Assembly: GCF_032854445.1 (NCBI RefSeq)
Contig: NC_088300.1
Location: 15,815,570-15,879,569 of the forward strand
Direction of reading: 5' to 3'
Length of the DNA: 64,000 nucleotides
Source of the DNA: Liolophura sinensis
Taxonomy: Eukaryota; Mollusca; Polyplacophora; Chitonida; Chitonidae
Shown here one piece after another: positions 26,501 through 39,106 of this stretch. The notes under the pieces were generated by a model that was not told where the DNA came from, made no database searches, and was given only the letters and a program-made list of their open reading frames with translations. Position numbers and translations under genes: made by a program. The number at the start of each line of letters is the position of its first letter. Positions within the stretch are counted from its first letter, which is position 1.

Positions 26501-29500
26501 ATGCCCTGTTGGCCAGCTTACTCTAACTGGCGATCATCCACCTCGTCCAAAAACAACCTGAATCACCGGGATTCTCCACCAGCTCATCTGTCATCCCCAA
26601 CACCAACGATGAAGTCTTCGTCTTCCGTGCATCGTCCAAACGGCGAGGTGACTTTCAGTTCTCACTACGACACACCGCCGTGGAGGGTTGACCAACCCAA
26701 TGGAGCCTCAATAAACCGCTCTTCTCCAAGTGGAGTCATGAATAGAAATACAGGCACCCATGAGATAGGTGTGACGCGAAACCCCGCGTTTTACGAACCG
26801 GACGTCACCTCGTGGAAAATTGGTCCCCCGCTTCTGAGCCCTGAGCGACACACAGCCATGAGGCCTTCACCTCTTACGACGCATTGTGACAACAGTAAAC
26901 AAAGCCCCTCGACTAATGGTTATTCCCAAACTAATGGAATTTCGCCAATCTCAAGAAGGTTTGAGAACGGAAACCAGATTCCCTTCTTAGACAACCACAC
27001 ATTAAATTCTTCTCCTCAAAATAACGGATCTGCCAATGACTCTATCCTACTGCAAAATGGCTTAAGTGGTAATGTGAGTCATATTCCCAGATCTGATGGC
27101 TACGCTCAAATAAATAGGCCATATCAGACATCAATAATGCACAACAATGGCAATCGGGATCCGTATCGTAATAATTTTATACAAGAACTGAGTCCAGGGG
27201 CTCAAACCACCGATTCCATGAATCATCCGGTGTATACGTACAGCGCTCCGAATGGCACGGCCTGGGTATCCAACACCCCTTTGAACAACCAAAACGGACC
27301 CATGCCCTTTACTCCAGTAAGAACAAACGGGTCAGTCTCCCCCATTCCTACCGATCATAACGGACATGCGATGAACACATTGGATCCGATGCAGACAACC
27401 AGATCAGATGCACCGACCTTAGGCAGTCAGAATAATTCTACCCTGTCGCCATTTGAGCCGGTGAGATCCCCAAGATCAAGTTCACCAATTTCATCCAATC
27501 AGAATGGTGATACAATCACACCAGTTGAGACAATGAGAACCATTAGGTCACGTTCACCAAACCTGTCCAACCATAATGGGTGGATGAAGCCGACTTTCGC
27601 GACCGACAGGACGACCGACTTAAGTTCACCTATCCTAAACCATTATGAAACACCCAAGAGAAACACTCCGACGCCAACATTCCAGGGAAGGCCAAAAACA
27701 AGTCCCAGCGAGTGGGCATACCGCCCTGCCAATGCCCCTCAACACGAGCGCTTCAGAACACTTCCTCCAGCCAATAAAACATACGGAACTGGTCCAAGAA
27801 ATGAGACAATCAATGGGGAAAACGTCAGATCTCATATGACGATCCAAAAACATCCCAACTCCGGATCCAAACCTAACAAAATAGTTACAACGACTGAGAG
27901 ACCGACTTGGAATTCCAACACCGTTCAAAATGGACACGCAGGGCATACAGAGAAGATATTAGTTACCGAAGACGAGTACAGGTTTGGTAGAGAAATTAAA
28001 CTTTCTACTAGCCGATTTGCATCACACATGAACTTGCCAACTGACTACTTTGACAAAATATTTGAGGATGCAGGAATGCCAGATATGCCGGATCTCGACA
28101 TGTTTGGTATTACTTATCCAAGCCCTAAGAGATGGCCATCTTCAGGTGACGACCGCCGCAATACCAGAGGCTCCTCAGGCTACGATAGTCCATCTTTCTC
28201 ACCGTCGCTACCATCGCCGTTTTCTCCACCCCACCAACCCGATTATCCCAACTCTTACCAGCCTCAATCACCGTATGATCCGACAATTTACAACCCTTCA
28301 ACGCCTAAGAGCCTCGACACACGTCAACCATCTCAGCCTGTTACCACACCGATTAAAGGTCGCTCATCCAGAGAGGATAAAAAACTGACAGGCCCCGGAA
28401 TAGATGCGCTGAAGGAGAAATGCTTCAAGGCTGGGCAGCTGTACAGAGATCATGAGTTTCCGGCAGAGAGTAAATCATTGTACTACTCTAGGGCACCTGC
28501 TGTTCATGGTACCATCGAGTGGAAAAGGCCATTTGTGAGTATATGATTTCACTCAACATCTGTAAACTTTTGAATTCCACAAGGGAGCTTTGAACGTTTA
28601 ATTTTATTGTCGTCAGTGGTAGTGATGTGGAGTTAAACACCTGGTGTATTTTGTTGCAGGAAATTTGCAACGACCCGCAGTTCGTCGTTGACGACAGGGA
28701 TAGGTTTGATGTTGTCCAAGGGCAAATTGGTGAGTGCACGTTTATTGTGTTTTCCTTCATGAATCAAAACATCTGCAATCTACCACACTGTCGCCGCCGC
28801 TCTGGCTTTACGCTCTATGCTGAATTCTTTTATTTTGATTTTCGTTGTTTATACTTCGTAGCTGCTAAGTGTACATGGATCTGTCAGCGAGTGTAGAGTT
28901 AGTAATCCGCCCTCAAGTTTAACATGTTGACTTACATGTATTTATTTTATTTATTTCATTGGTATTTTACGCCGTACTGAAGAATATTTTACTTATACGA
29001 CGGCGGCCAGCATTATGGTAGGTGGAAACCCGGCAGAACCCGGGGGAAACCCACGACCACCCGCAGGTTGCTGACAGACCTTCCCACGCACGGTCGGAGA
29101 GGAAGTCAGCATGAGCTGGATTTACACCGACCACACTGGCGAGAGGCTGCAGGGTCATTACGCTGCGCTAGCATATTACATATAGATTGCACGGCTTCAT
29201 GTTCACGACGTCATATAGTTTGTTTTCATACGTTTAAACTTTGCGCTGTACCAACCTATCCTCCCTGCGGTTGCAACAACCCTGCTGAATGCTATGACGT
29301 TACATGTTCGACAACAGTGTTGGATCACATGGAAAAATCCACTTTATATATTGTCTGACATATGCAGTTGACGTCTCTGTTCTCTGTGTAGTGCGGTATT
29401 TGGCAGATGTGTCAGAGTATTTTATAAAGAAACTGTATTAAGGAATAATCCTTTGAGCAAGCATGCCTGCTATGTTGTCTAATAAGTCTTATATTGACTT

Positions 29501-32500
29501 TGTCGAGGGAAAACTGGCACCATTACACGGGAAGAAGTATCCCACTGACTAGGTTTTGTTTCTTCTGAATCCCTGTAGGTAATTGCTGGTTGGTTGCTGC
29601 TATCGCCGGCTTGACGCTCAACAAGAAACTCCTGGAGAGAGTTTGCCCCGTAAACCAGTCCTTCGACAAAACGTATGCAGGAGTGTTCCACTTCCGGTTC
29701 TGGAGGTTTGGGAAATGGGTGGAGGTTGTTGTTGATGATCGTCTGCCGACCGTCCAGGGACGTCTTGTGTACTTGCACTCCTCTAAACCTAACGAGTTCT
29801 GGAGTGCTTTGACCGAGAAAGCCTATGCAAAGTAAGGATATGAGCTTTTTAACAGTTTTATTAGAGTATTTCATCGAGCAGATTTCTTATTTGAATTGCT
29901 TCTGTACGTATATAACCACACCATATCGGGAGCGCCCCCTTTAAGTACTCTATATGAGCCACACACCTTTATACCATCACCTAGAATACGTTCTCATGTG
30001 CCCGTTGTTTATTTTTTTCCCAGGATTATAGGCACTTATGAAGCTCTAGACGGAGGGATCACGTCAGAGGGCGTCACAGATTTCACCGGGGGAATTGTGG
30101 AGAGTTTGAGCCTGAGAGAGCGGAAGAATCCCTGGGGCATCTTACTGAAGGCTTTCCAAAAGGGGTCGATCATGGGATGTGGAATTGATGTATGTCCAAT
30201 GTGTTTTAAGAAAGTTGTCCTTTCAGCAAGTTCAAAAAAGAAAGATTCAAGACTGCGACGTTAAACACCAGTCAAATATACAATAAATAAACTATATCAT
30301 TCTAGACTGATGTAATTATTACAGCCTTGCGATATTCAATGCGTATATCTACCAGTGTCCGGCAAACTGCACATTATTCAGCTTTATGAAATGTAATTTG
30401 CAGTCTATGTAGCAGTCATGAAGAATTTTACGACGATTATGTTCATAAATCTGTGAATGAAACTGGAGATTTATTTTAGAAAGTTCTCGTGATAAATGCT
30501 TTCAAATAATCATGCAACAGGACCACATAATTATGACACAATAATACCGACTCATATCGCGCAGAGGCCAAATGTCGACCATTCTAAACAGCTGATCTGA
30601 TTTCTTCTTTTGTAGCCGGCAGCAGGGATCAGAGAGCAGGAATTAGCAAATGGCCTCGTTTGTGGACATGCCTATACCATCACCTGTGTTAAACAGGTAA
30701 GCCTAATTATCAAGCATTTTCATCAGCTGTCAAGCAGAAGTCATGTAATAACGTTCGCCTGGTTGTTGCTTTGGCTTTAACGCCAATATTAACATTATTT
30801 CGGTTATATTACTCCGTTTTGTCATTGTAGTCAAACTCAGGAAGTATCAAAATTTCCGGTTTTATAGTAAGTAAGTATTCAGACATCTTTTGCCGATCAA
30901 ACTGATTTATTCGATTGGTGTTTTACGCCGTACTCAAAAATATTTCCCTTAAACGATGGCGACCAGCATTATTGTGGGAGAGAACAGAGCAAAGCCCCGG
31001 GAATTAAGACTGAATTTAATCTGGTGTAGATGTTGGTCGACGTATCGCTCACAATAACTAAGGGTCACATTGACTGACAGCTGGTTAAAGCGCTAGCACA
31101 GCTGAGGCCATCGGACCTTTTACCAAAGAAGTCGCGTGTTCGAATCCAGTACTAGCTTGTTCGACTGCGGCTTTAAGTCAAGATGTCTGTCAGGTACATG
31201 GCGAAGGTCGGTGATATCTTTCGGGCAGAGATAAAGACACAATCAAAATAAATCTTACGTCAAACTGGGACCCTTCTGTCGCTCTCATTGGAACCCTTAA
31301 AATTTATGAAGGTGGCAAATCGCTCATCAAAACTTTAATAAGGCACACTTACCGATGTAACCTTGTTACAGTTTGGCGTTTTATTTTAGTTGCAGTTACC
31401 AGGCCAGGGACAGCCTTTACAGCTCGTCCGCTTGAGAAATCCGTGGGGGTCGGAGCACGAGTGGAAAGGGGCGTGGTCAGACAGGTAACCTTTAATTTGG
31501 GTACTATTTTTAGGAACATAATCTTTGCTTTCCACTTAACGTTAACGTAAGTTATCAATCTTGAATTGGGAGCGGTTTAACTCCTGACTTTTATCGGCGA
31601 AAAATTATTTGCGTAAGCTTATACCGGATTTACGGTGCGTTTTTGAATTTGGATATGCCCCTATCACAGAAGAAAATCAGGGGCGTTTCTGCACATCACA
31701 AGGTGAAAATTTTAAGAAAACATAATGTTTAATATATAATGGCTCTGAGCTACAAATTTACAATACCTATATAAAAGCGGTCAATTTATGACCAGTAATA
31801 AATTTATTTTAATTCAAATTTTCATCTTAACTTTCGGCTCAAAAATACAACTTTCATGAAATCTGCTCTTACTCATTTACACAGAGGCGCAGTCATTGAA
31901 CTATAATCACCTTTTCTTATACATATATGCCCTATGTCATCTCTGCCCACACTCCCGGTTGCATGTTGTTGTTGCACGTTGCTGTTGCACAGATCGTCCG
32001 AGTGGCAGTGTGTGCCCCATAGTGTTCAAGCGGAGATGGGTTTAACCGCACGAGCCGATGGAGAGTTCTGGTAAGTGAATCCCTCGCGTGGGCCAAAAGC
32101 TCTCATAAACGCTTTGGGTCGTAATAAGACATCACTGTGACCGTCGGTGGGCCAAGCGTTACAGCATTCAATACTGGTATGTTATACTGAATACAAAATA
32201 AAACCATATACTATAGTAAGGATCTGCCACGAATGCAAAAAGTATGCTTTGAGCGTGCGTACGATTAGGGTTGTGTTGTTAAAAATATGTGTATTGGTAA
32301 AATATTGGTATGCCATATAGGAATCAAGTAAATTATCAGGCCCCGTTTGGTTTTGGCTACACCTGACCAGCAAACACATTGCCCACATTCAATTTATAAT
32401 AGATTTCATACTCACACTTTGACAGGATGAGTTTTGACGACTTCCGGTATAACTTCCACACGGTGGACTTGTGCCACCTACCTCCGGACGCCACGGAAGG

Positions 32501-35500
32501 TGGGGACCAGTGGCAGGTCACACAGAAGGATGGCGCCTGGGTGCCAGGAATCTCTAGTGGTGGCTGTGGCAACTATCAAGGTAACCACAAACCAACTGGT
32601 GCACATTTGACTATTAATTTATACCCACTTTTCGCATCTGCTGAAATGATTAAAGAGTGTTGAAGTTTTATCCGAAAGCAGTTGAGAGTATGCTTCAGCC
32701 TGCGTGCCTGCTTAATGTGCTACGTATTCGTACAAAGATCAGTAATATTGGCTCAGACCTTGCAGAAGAACCATATTTTGAAAGTTTTGCCAGTGATGAA
32801 ACTACCAGTTATGAAATCGTACAAAACATAGTTTTGTGAGCCCTCCATACCTTATGAATATGAGGCGTTATATTCGCTGGACACCACAGGCCATGCTGAT
32901 CAGTCAGGCTGCATGTTGAACTCCTACTGGTTCAGTTACGGGGCCTCCGTGTCCGAGGTGGTTAGCGTGCCAGTGCGGCACAGTGGTCCAGGAGCCTCTT
33001 AGCAATGCGGTCGCTGTGAGTTTAAGTCCAGTTCCTCTCCGGCGGTACGAGGGAAGCTCTGGCAGCAACCCGCGGATGGTCCTGGATCTCTGCCCACCAT
33101 AATGCTGGCCGCTGTCGTACTAGTGAAATATTCTTGAGCACGGTGTAAAACACCAGTCACTTTAAATTAAGTCAATTAAATTGGTTCGTTTGCCCTTTCA
33201 CATTAGTCAGGTATCGTAGGTTCATTGACAATGGTTCTTTCCGGAAAATTTTTAAAGTAAATTAAAACCAGATCATTTTCTGTATGTTTAATGCATTTAA
33301 CTAAATACACACCATGCACTGACGGAGGCGAATCACCAGCGAAAGAACAGTGTCCTGCGGTGATTTATAGTCTCCACCAGAGTATCACGTCAGTGAGCTT
33401 GAGAATAGAAAGGTGTCCGCAAGCATCAGTGCACAAACCTGCCCCATCCACTCCTTTAAGATGATTAAAAGAAATTAAAACAGAGATCCAAAGATGGTTT
33501 AATAGTTCTTATATCAAAGGACAACTCTGTAGAAACTTGTGTGTCAGCGATATTGCATCCAACGCCTTCACCCTAGGTTTCTTAAATTGTAAATGAGTAC
33601 AATTCTCGGGTAAGTAAGCGGAGTGTCCAGGATCCTGGTATTCTGCTTCCCAGGATCCCTGGTATTCTGCTTCATTTATTTATTTATTCATTTGATTGGT
33701 GTTTTACGCCGTACACAAGAATATTTCACTTATACGACGGCGGCCAGTATTATGGTAGGTGGAAACCGGACAGAGCCCGGGGGAAACCCACGACCATCCA
33801 CAGGTTGCTGGCAGACCTTCCCACTTACGGCCGGAGAGAAAGCCAGCATGATATTCTGCTTCATAATCGTTTGATGCCGGGGTTAATGGCCATGTATTCA
33901 TTGTGGTGAATACATTGCCACGTTGCAATCAAAGCGCAACTGAGATATATATTTTTTGACCAGTGTCGAAAACTTATAAACTAGCATGGTGCACGTCTTG
34001 GATAGTGATTTAATTCATTCGTCTAGAACATTTCAGAGCATTTCTTGTGGAACTGTTGATTGCTTCTCTTTGCATGTATCCATCCTAATTTCTTACTATA
34101 CATATTTTCTTAGTTTTTTTGGTGGTTTGTTAGTACGTTGCTGTAGGAATTAGTCTTACAATTGTATCGACCGGCGGAAAGTCCATTTTTAGTGACGGTT
34201 GGTATACAAGTGTCTGTTTTGACTCCTAGATCTTCAGCTGACTTCTGCTAACTCTTGTCCCTCAGATACCTTCCACATAAACCCTCAGTACCGCGTGCGA
34301 CTGTCCGAGCCTGACGACGGTCACCAGGATGGACTCTGTACAATGATAATAAGCATGACTCAGAAAAACCGACGCAAGAAGGCAAGCGAGGGCGCCAAAA
34401 ACCTGACTATTGGGTACTCTATCCTGAAGGTGAGGATGGAACGCTGAATACTGTAACGAGTTTAAACATGGGGCAGGTCCTGAAAATGTATAGCCTATAT
34501 TTAAATGCTGTGGTGTTATTCAATGGGTTGAACCAGTGCTCAGTGAGGTTCAGCCATTCAGCTACATGTATGTTCGTGAGAAAGCTGATTCAGTCATTTA
34601 AATGTATGAGAAGTCTGAGGTAGCTAGCTATACATGTGAGAAAGTTGAGTCCGTCCGCTATGAGAAGGATGTCTTGATCAATATTGTTACCGGTAGCAAC
34701 AAATAGTCAGATCACACCTAGAATATGTGATGCCCATTGTGATGATTTATCAGATATATGAAGGCAAAGGAATTAGGAAAATGAAGGAAAATGTAACTCA
34801 TTTGGTTTGTCTGTATATCTACACAGTTTGTGCAACTGGTTCAACCAGTGCTGACCTCAACATATTACCAATATATGTCCCACCCCAGGCCCCCGTGGGT
34901 ACGACAGGCCCACTGGACCGGGCCACCCTGAGGCGCTGTGAGACAGTGGGTTCTATCCCTTCCTTCATCAACTCCCGGGACATTTCCTACCGCCATGAGC
35001 TACCCCCGGGGGAGTACGTCATCATACCGTCTACCTTCACCCCACACGTACAGGGAGAGTTCCTACTGCGGATATACACGGAGAAGACAGCTGATCATCA
35101 GTAAGTGTAGGCCTGTGTGTAAAATCGGTCTATAGTGGATGAATATTTTATGGGATTTTTTTTCTCACCATAACTGCATATTTATGCCCAATATGTTGAT
35201 AGGTTTCTAGTCAACCAACAAAAGCAGTATCATAATTACTAGGTTGCTATTATTCTTGCATGCTTATCAGACGTCTACATATTGGCGATTGAATTGCACA
35301 ATATTGACTTTCTTTGAGGAAAAGACACCAAGTATTAAATGGCTAGTATACAGGCTCCGCTCCAAATGAAGACCAATGCATGCATTCATAAAAACAATGC
35401 CAACAATCTTCACGGACAAACCCGATCACCGTCTTACATATCTAGATGAAAAACTCCTGAGGTTGGCGTCCAACACCAGTCCAGTGAATATCGATCACCG

Positions 35501-38500
35501 GAACTCTCAAAGAGGAACCCTACCGTGGGTGCTTACATACAATACTCGTTTTTACGCCTATCAGCCTTATTTTATTTATTTATTTGATTGGTGTTTTATG
35601 CCGTACTCAAGAATATTTCACTTATACGACGGCGACCAGCATTATGGTGGGAGGAACCCTGCGGAAACCCACGGCCATCCGCAGTTTGCTGACAGACCTT
35701 CCCACGTACGGCCGGAGAGGACGCCAGCATGAGCTGGACTTGAACTCACCGCGACCGCATTGGTGAGAGGCTCCTGTGTCATTACGCTGCGCTAGCGCGC
35801 TAACCAAATGAGCCCCGGAGGTCCCCCTTTATTTTGTGTGTTTATGATCTAATTGCCTAACCAATTATATATGGCCATTCGAGTGTTTTCAATTGAAACA
35901 AGCCAAAGGCTATATATGTAGCTTCTGGAATCCTTAAACCGAATAAAGACTGATATTCTCTCCCAACTGGTTCGTTTAGTTGTCTACCCACTCCTGCATT
36001 TCATGTTACATTTGGTTGCAGGGAACTCGACGAGAAAACAGATCTGACAGAAATGGCAAGTATAAAACATACGTACACCTCGATTCGGGTTCTTGGAAGA
36101 CTTAGCTCTGGTAAATTTATATAATATACTTCACAAGGTCAAATATCTGTGTCAACTATGCCTAATTCTGCCAAAAATTAGTGTGATAATTTCAACCTCG
36201 TAAAGTGTAACAACCATTTCATTCCCTGAAGATCTAGGCGATGCATACATACAGTTAAAAGCAATAATTTTGTTAGTAATCATCTATATTGAAGACTCTG
36301 AACAGTATCCCGTCGACCCCGGTGGAGAAGAAGCGGGAAGAAGATATGATGAACAGTTTTGATCTCCTGGCGGGGGAAGATGGCGAAATTGACGCTTGGG
36401 AACTGAAGAAAATTGTGACCTTGATGTTCACTAAAGGTGGGTATTTTTTATCTGTTCATTTAGACTCAGTAAATTCTAGAGTTTTAAAGGGCAGGTTTGT
36501 AGGTCAGCCTACGTTATGCAGATATTTGGCTCTATACTGCTCTGCAAGTCCTGGACCAAATTATTTACAGACTGTAAAACGTCACCATGAATAGTTAATT
36601 ATGAAGTCCACGTTCGGTGTTTGTGAGGTCGTTATATGTCTCTGTTCTGAGTCTATAACGTCAAAGTCCAGCATTAAACTGAAGCCTGATGTGTTTATTC
36701 CACTTTCGTCAGATTTCCCACAGTTCGAAGGGTTTGGCATCGAGGCTGCCCGCTCCATGATAGCAATGCATGATGTATCCTTTAGTCCAAGTTTTATCAC
36801 TGAAGGGGGGCTGTGCATATATATTAATGTGGCAATGGGCATTGATTGTTTTCCGATTGCTGACCCAAGAGTTTAATATCCCTTAACCATATTTCAAAAC
36901 GTTTTGCGGCGGCGTCCACTTAATTTCCACATAGTAGTATCCAACACATTTACACGTTATGGTTCGGAAGAAAAATACATATCTAAATTTGGATATAGAC
37001 CAATGGCGCAATGGTTATGCAAATGTATCATTTCCATGGGTGAAACCTTCAAAACAAATCATGTTGCTATAATGACCCTTAACGAGTCTTCCAGGGTGAT
37101 ATGACTGGGAAACTTGGCAGAGACGAGTTTGTGACTTTATACAACGATCTCAATGACTGGAAGGTGAGAGTAGACATCACTTAAACGCGGAAACGATTGC
37201 TAAGCTTCGGTATACATATGTGTTACACTTTATATCGCAGTCCTGACACAGACCTTGTAAAATGAGTAATTGTTTAAAAAATCATGGTTTTGTTGAACAG
37301 TTTTTGTATCAATATATGAAGATGAATTCACACAGACTGACTTTTGATAATGACACCGATATGAATTTTCAACAATTTTTGTAGAAAGCCTTTAAGGAAC
37401 ACGATGTGGACGAGGGCGGGACGATGGACATCCATGAACTAAGGCGCGCTTTCAAATCTTTTGGTACGTGTGGGATAAACATTGATTTATTTATCTATTC
37501 ATTTGATTGGTGTTTTACGCCATACTCAATAATATTTCATACGACAGCAGCCAGCATTATGGTGGGATAACCATCGATATATGTGCTTTGAGATTTGCCT
37601 GTCAAACAAATCAGTTGCGTGGTATTTACGTAAGCCCATTTCATTATGTAAGTTAAAACTAATTTTAAGTCTTTCCAGTCAAGCGCAGGAGTGCCATAAC
37701 ACAGTGGGAATTCCGTAGGTCCAATATCAGCCTAGCGTACATCTGGTTTATGCCACACCGTATGTTTTCACTTACAGGCTTCAGGCTGAGTAACCGGTTG
37801 TTGGTGGCCATTGGCCGGCGATATGCAAACAAGGCAGGCGTCATTGACATCCAAGACTTCATGCTGTGCTCATGTCGGCTAAAAACCATCATCAGTAAGT
37901 ATTAGAAATTGTGGGTGTTGCTCTCCCGACAATCTACACTGGGGCAGAATGGGGTGAGATCGTCTGGTATCTGGTTAAATATAACCTGTGAGGTTTTAGA
38001 AAAACAAATATTGGACAGTCTTAATCCGGCAAGTTGTAACTTGTAGCAATAGCGAAGTTTGATAACCAGAAAGTTTTGTTCACTCGCATCTATATGTTCT
38101 AAATTCCCGTCACTGAAGGCTTGCCATCTGTATTTATTAGCATATAGGTTTCCACATCCCTGCCACGATTACAAGGCTTTTCTCACCTGTCCCAACATGC
38201 CTCTCTTTTCGCTGATCGCACTTACTAGTGAATATACCTCCATGAGGCTATAAACGCAATTCTTCTCCCTGAACACCTATTAGGCCTGTTTGCATATATT
38301 GCCTACCATACAAACGCATTAACTCATCCACAATTCCTTTCGATGAAAACATGCAACTTATATTTTTCAGAAACTTTTCAAGCCAATAAAACTAACGATG
38401 GCTCAACTGCAACATTTCCAATGGATGAGGTAAGCGAAACAAAATTTAACTGAGATTCAAATAGTATATTAGTACAAATTTATTTATTTATTTAATCGAT

Positions 38501-39106
38501 TTTTTACGCCGTACTGAAGAATATTTAACTTATACGACTGCCGCCAGCATTACGGTGGGAGAAAACCGGGCAGAGCCCAGGGGAAACCCACGACCATCCG
38601 CAGGTTGCTGAAAGACCTTCCCAATCAGTACAAATAGCTGGGTCGCTCTTTTTTTATAGCTTATTACTACGAGAACATCAATTCAGACCGTCAGCGCTTG
38701 GCTCAAACCAGTGGCGTGTTCAGAGTCAACTTGTAGGCGACCTTATATTAGGTTTGTCAGTACCTGGCAGGGTGTGGTAGTTTTCTTTTAACTATCTATA
38801 ATCTAGCACCATCGTATAAGTGAAATGCGTTTGTCGTCGACACCAAATCCATAAATACACCAATACTGGTATGTGTGGTACAAATATCACTGATTGATTG
38901 ATTGGTGTTTAACGTTACGCTCAAGAATTGTTCACTATTAAGACGGTATTAAGGCTTATGGGTGGGGGAAGCTGAACAAACCGTTTAAGCACTTTGGAAC
39001 AGCAAGCGCTGGCTTCGAACACGTTACCTAATTGGGCCCGATGGAGCCATAATGTGCATATTTTGTTTCTGCCTTCCAGTTCATGACCAGTATGATGTAC
39101 TCGTAG
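26501..39106 (+). CDS. Calpain (complete) with long disordered N-terminal extension, 1298 residues
   Basis: Eighteen coding exons: 26501-28534, 28660-28729, 29579-29831, 30024-30189, 30616-30696, 31390-31484, 31993-32070, 32426-32580, 34266-34429, 34889-35100, 36022-36055, 36295-36436, 36713-36774, 37095-37163, 37385-37463, 37778-37894, 38371-38429 and 39080-39106 (3897 nt, frame intact). The start is the first ATG after an in-frame stop at 26483. Residues 1 to about 640 are low-complexity Asn/Ser/Pro/Thr; 262-388 hold about five imperfect 24-residue units. The protease core has Cys704 (GQIGNCWLVA), His859 (CGHAYT) and Asn885 (RLRNPWG), so catalysis is expected. The C2-like domain (about 905-1100) contains [12 protein letters not shown]; the PEF domain ends FMTSMMYS. 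Ordinary calpains are about 700 residues. Intron 11 appears to use a GC donor (ATG|GCAAGT); a weaker canonical pairing also keeps frame. Cytosolic Ca2+-dependent processing protease by family; subtype not assigned. Confidence 0.93.
28938..29172 (-). mobile_element. SINE family A, nearly complete
   Basis: In calpain 2 intron 2. Tail TTTATTTATTTCATTGGTAT, core ATACGACGGCGGCCAGCATT, head to TTACGCTGCGCTAGC. Confidence 0.85.
30905..30985 (-). mobile_element. SINE family A, 3' fragment
   Basis: GATTGGTGTTTTACGCCGTA through GCGACCAGCATTATTGTGGG only, in calpain 2 intron 5. Confidence 0.75.
31085..31255 (+). mobile_element. tRNA-derived SINE family C, 5' part
   Basis: Head with GCTGAGGCCATCGGACC and a perfect B-box-like GTGTTCGAATCC. 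The body reads CTGCGGCTTTAAGTCAAGAT and GGCGAAGGTCGGTGATATC. A related head at 60262 joins a family A tail. In calpain 2 intron 5. Confidence 0.65.
32939..33172 (+). mobile_element. SINE family A, full length
   Basis: Begins GGGGCCTCCGTGTCCGAGGTGG and carries GAGTTTAAGTCC (B box). It ends TTCTTGAGCACGGTGTAAAA then CACCAGTCAC. In calpain 2 intron 8; one of the few plus-strand copies. Confidence 0.85.
33673..33851 (-). mobile_element. SINE family A, 5'-truncated with target-site duplication
   Basis: TTTATTTATTTATTCATTTG tail and core to GCCAGCATG; the tRNA head is missing. TATTCTGCTTCA occurs immediately on both sides, a target duplication. In calpain 2 intron 8. Confidence 0.85.
35570..35826 (-). 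mobile_element. SINE family A, full length
   Basis: Tail TTTATTTATTTATTTGATTG through head GCGCGCTAACCAAATGAGCC, with TGAACTCACCGCGACCG over the B box. In calpain 2 intron 10. Confidence 0.9.
37483..37567 (-). mobile_element. SINE family A, 3' fragment
   Basis: TTTATTTATCTATTCATTTG to CAGCATTATGGTGGGA, in calpain 2 intron 15. Confidence 0.8.
38478..38622 (-). mobile_element. SINE family A, 3' fragment
   Basis: TTTATTTATTTAATCGATTT through GGTTGCTGAAAGACCTTCCC, in the last calpain 2 intron. Confidence 0.85.
38889..38990 (-). mobile_element. SINE family A fragment, diverged
   Basis: TGATTGATTGATTGGTGTTT and CTCAAGAATTGTTCACTATT are recognisable; the rest is degraded. In the last calpain 2 intron. 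Confidence 0.5.

Noticed and set aside
32939-33010. tRNA gene candidates at SINE heads
   Set aside because: A and B boxes are present but the rest does not fold as a tRNA, and the sequence continues into the SINE body.
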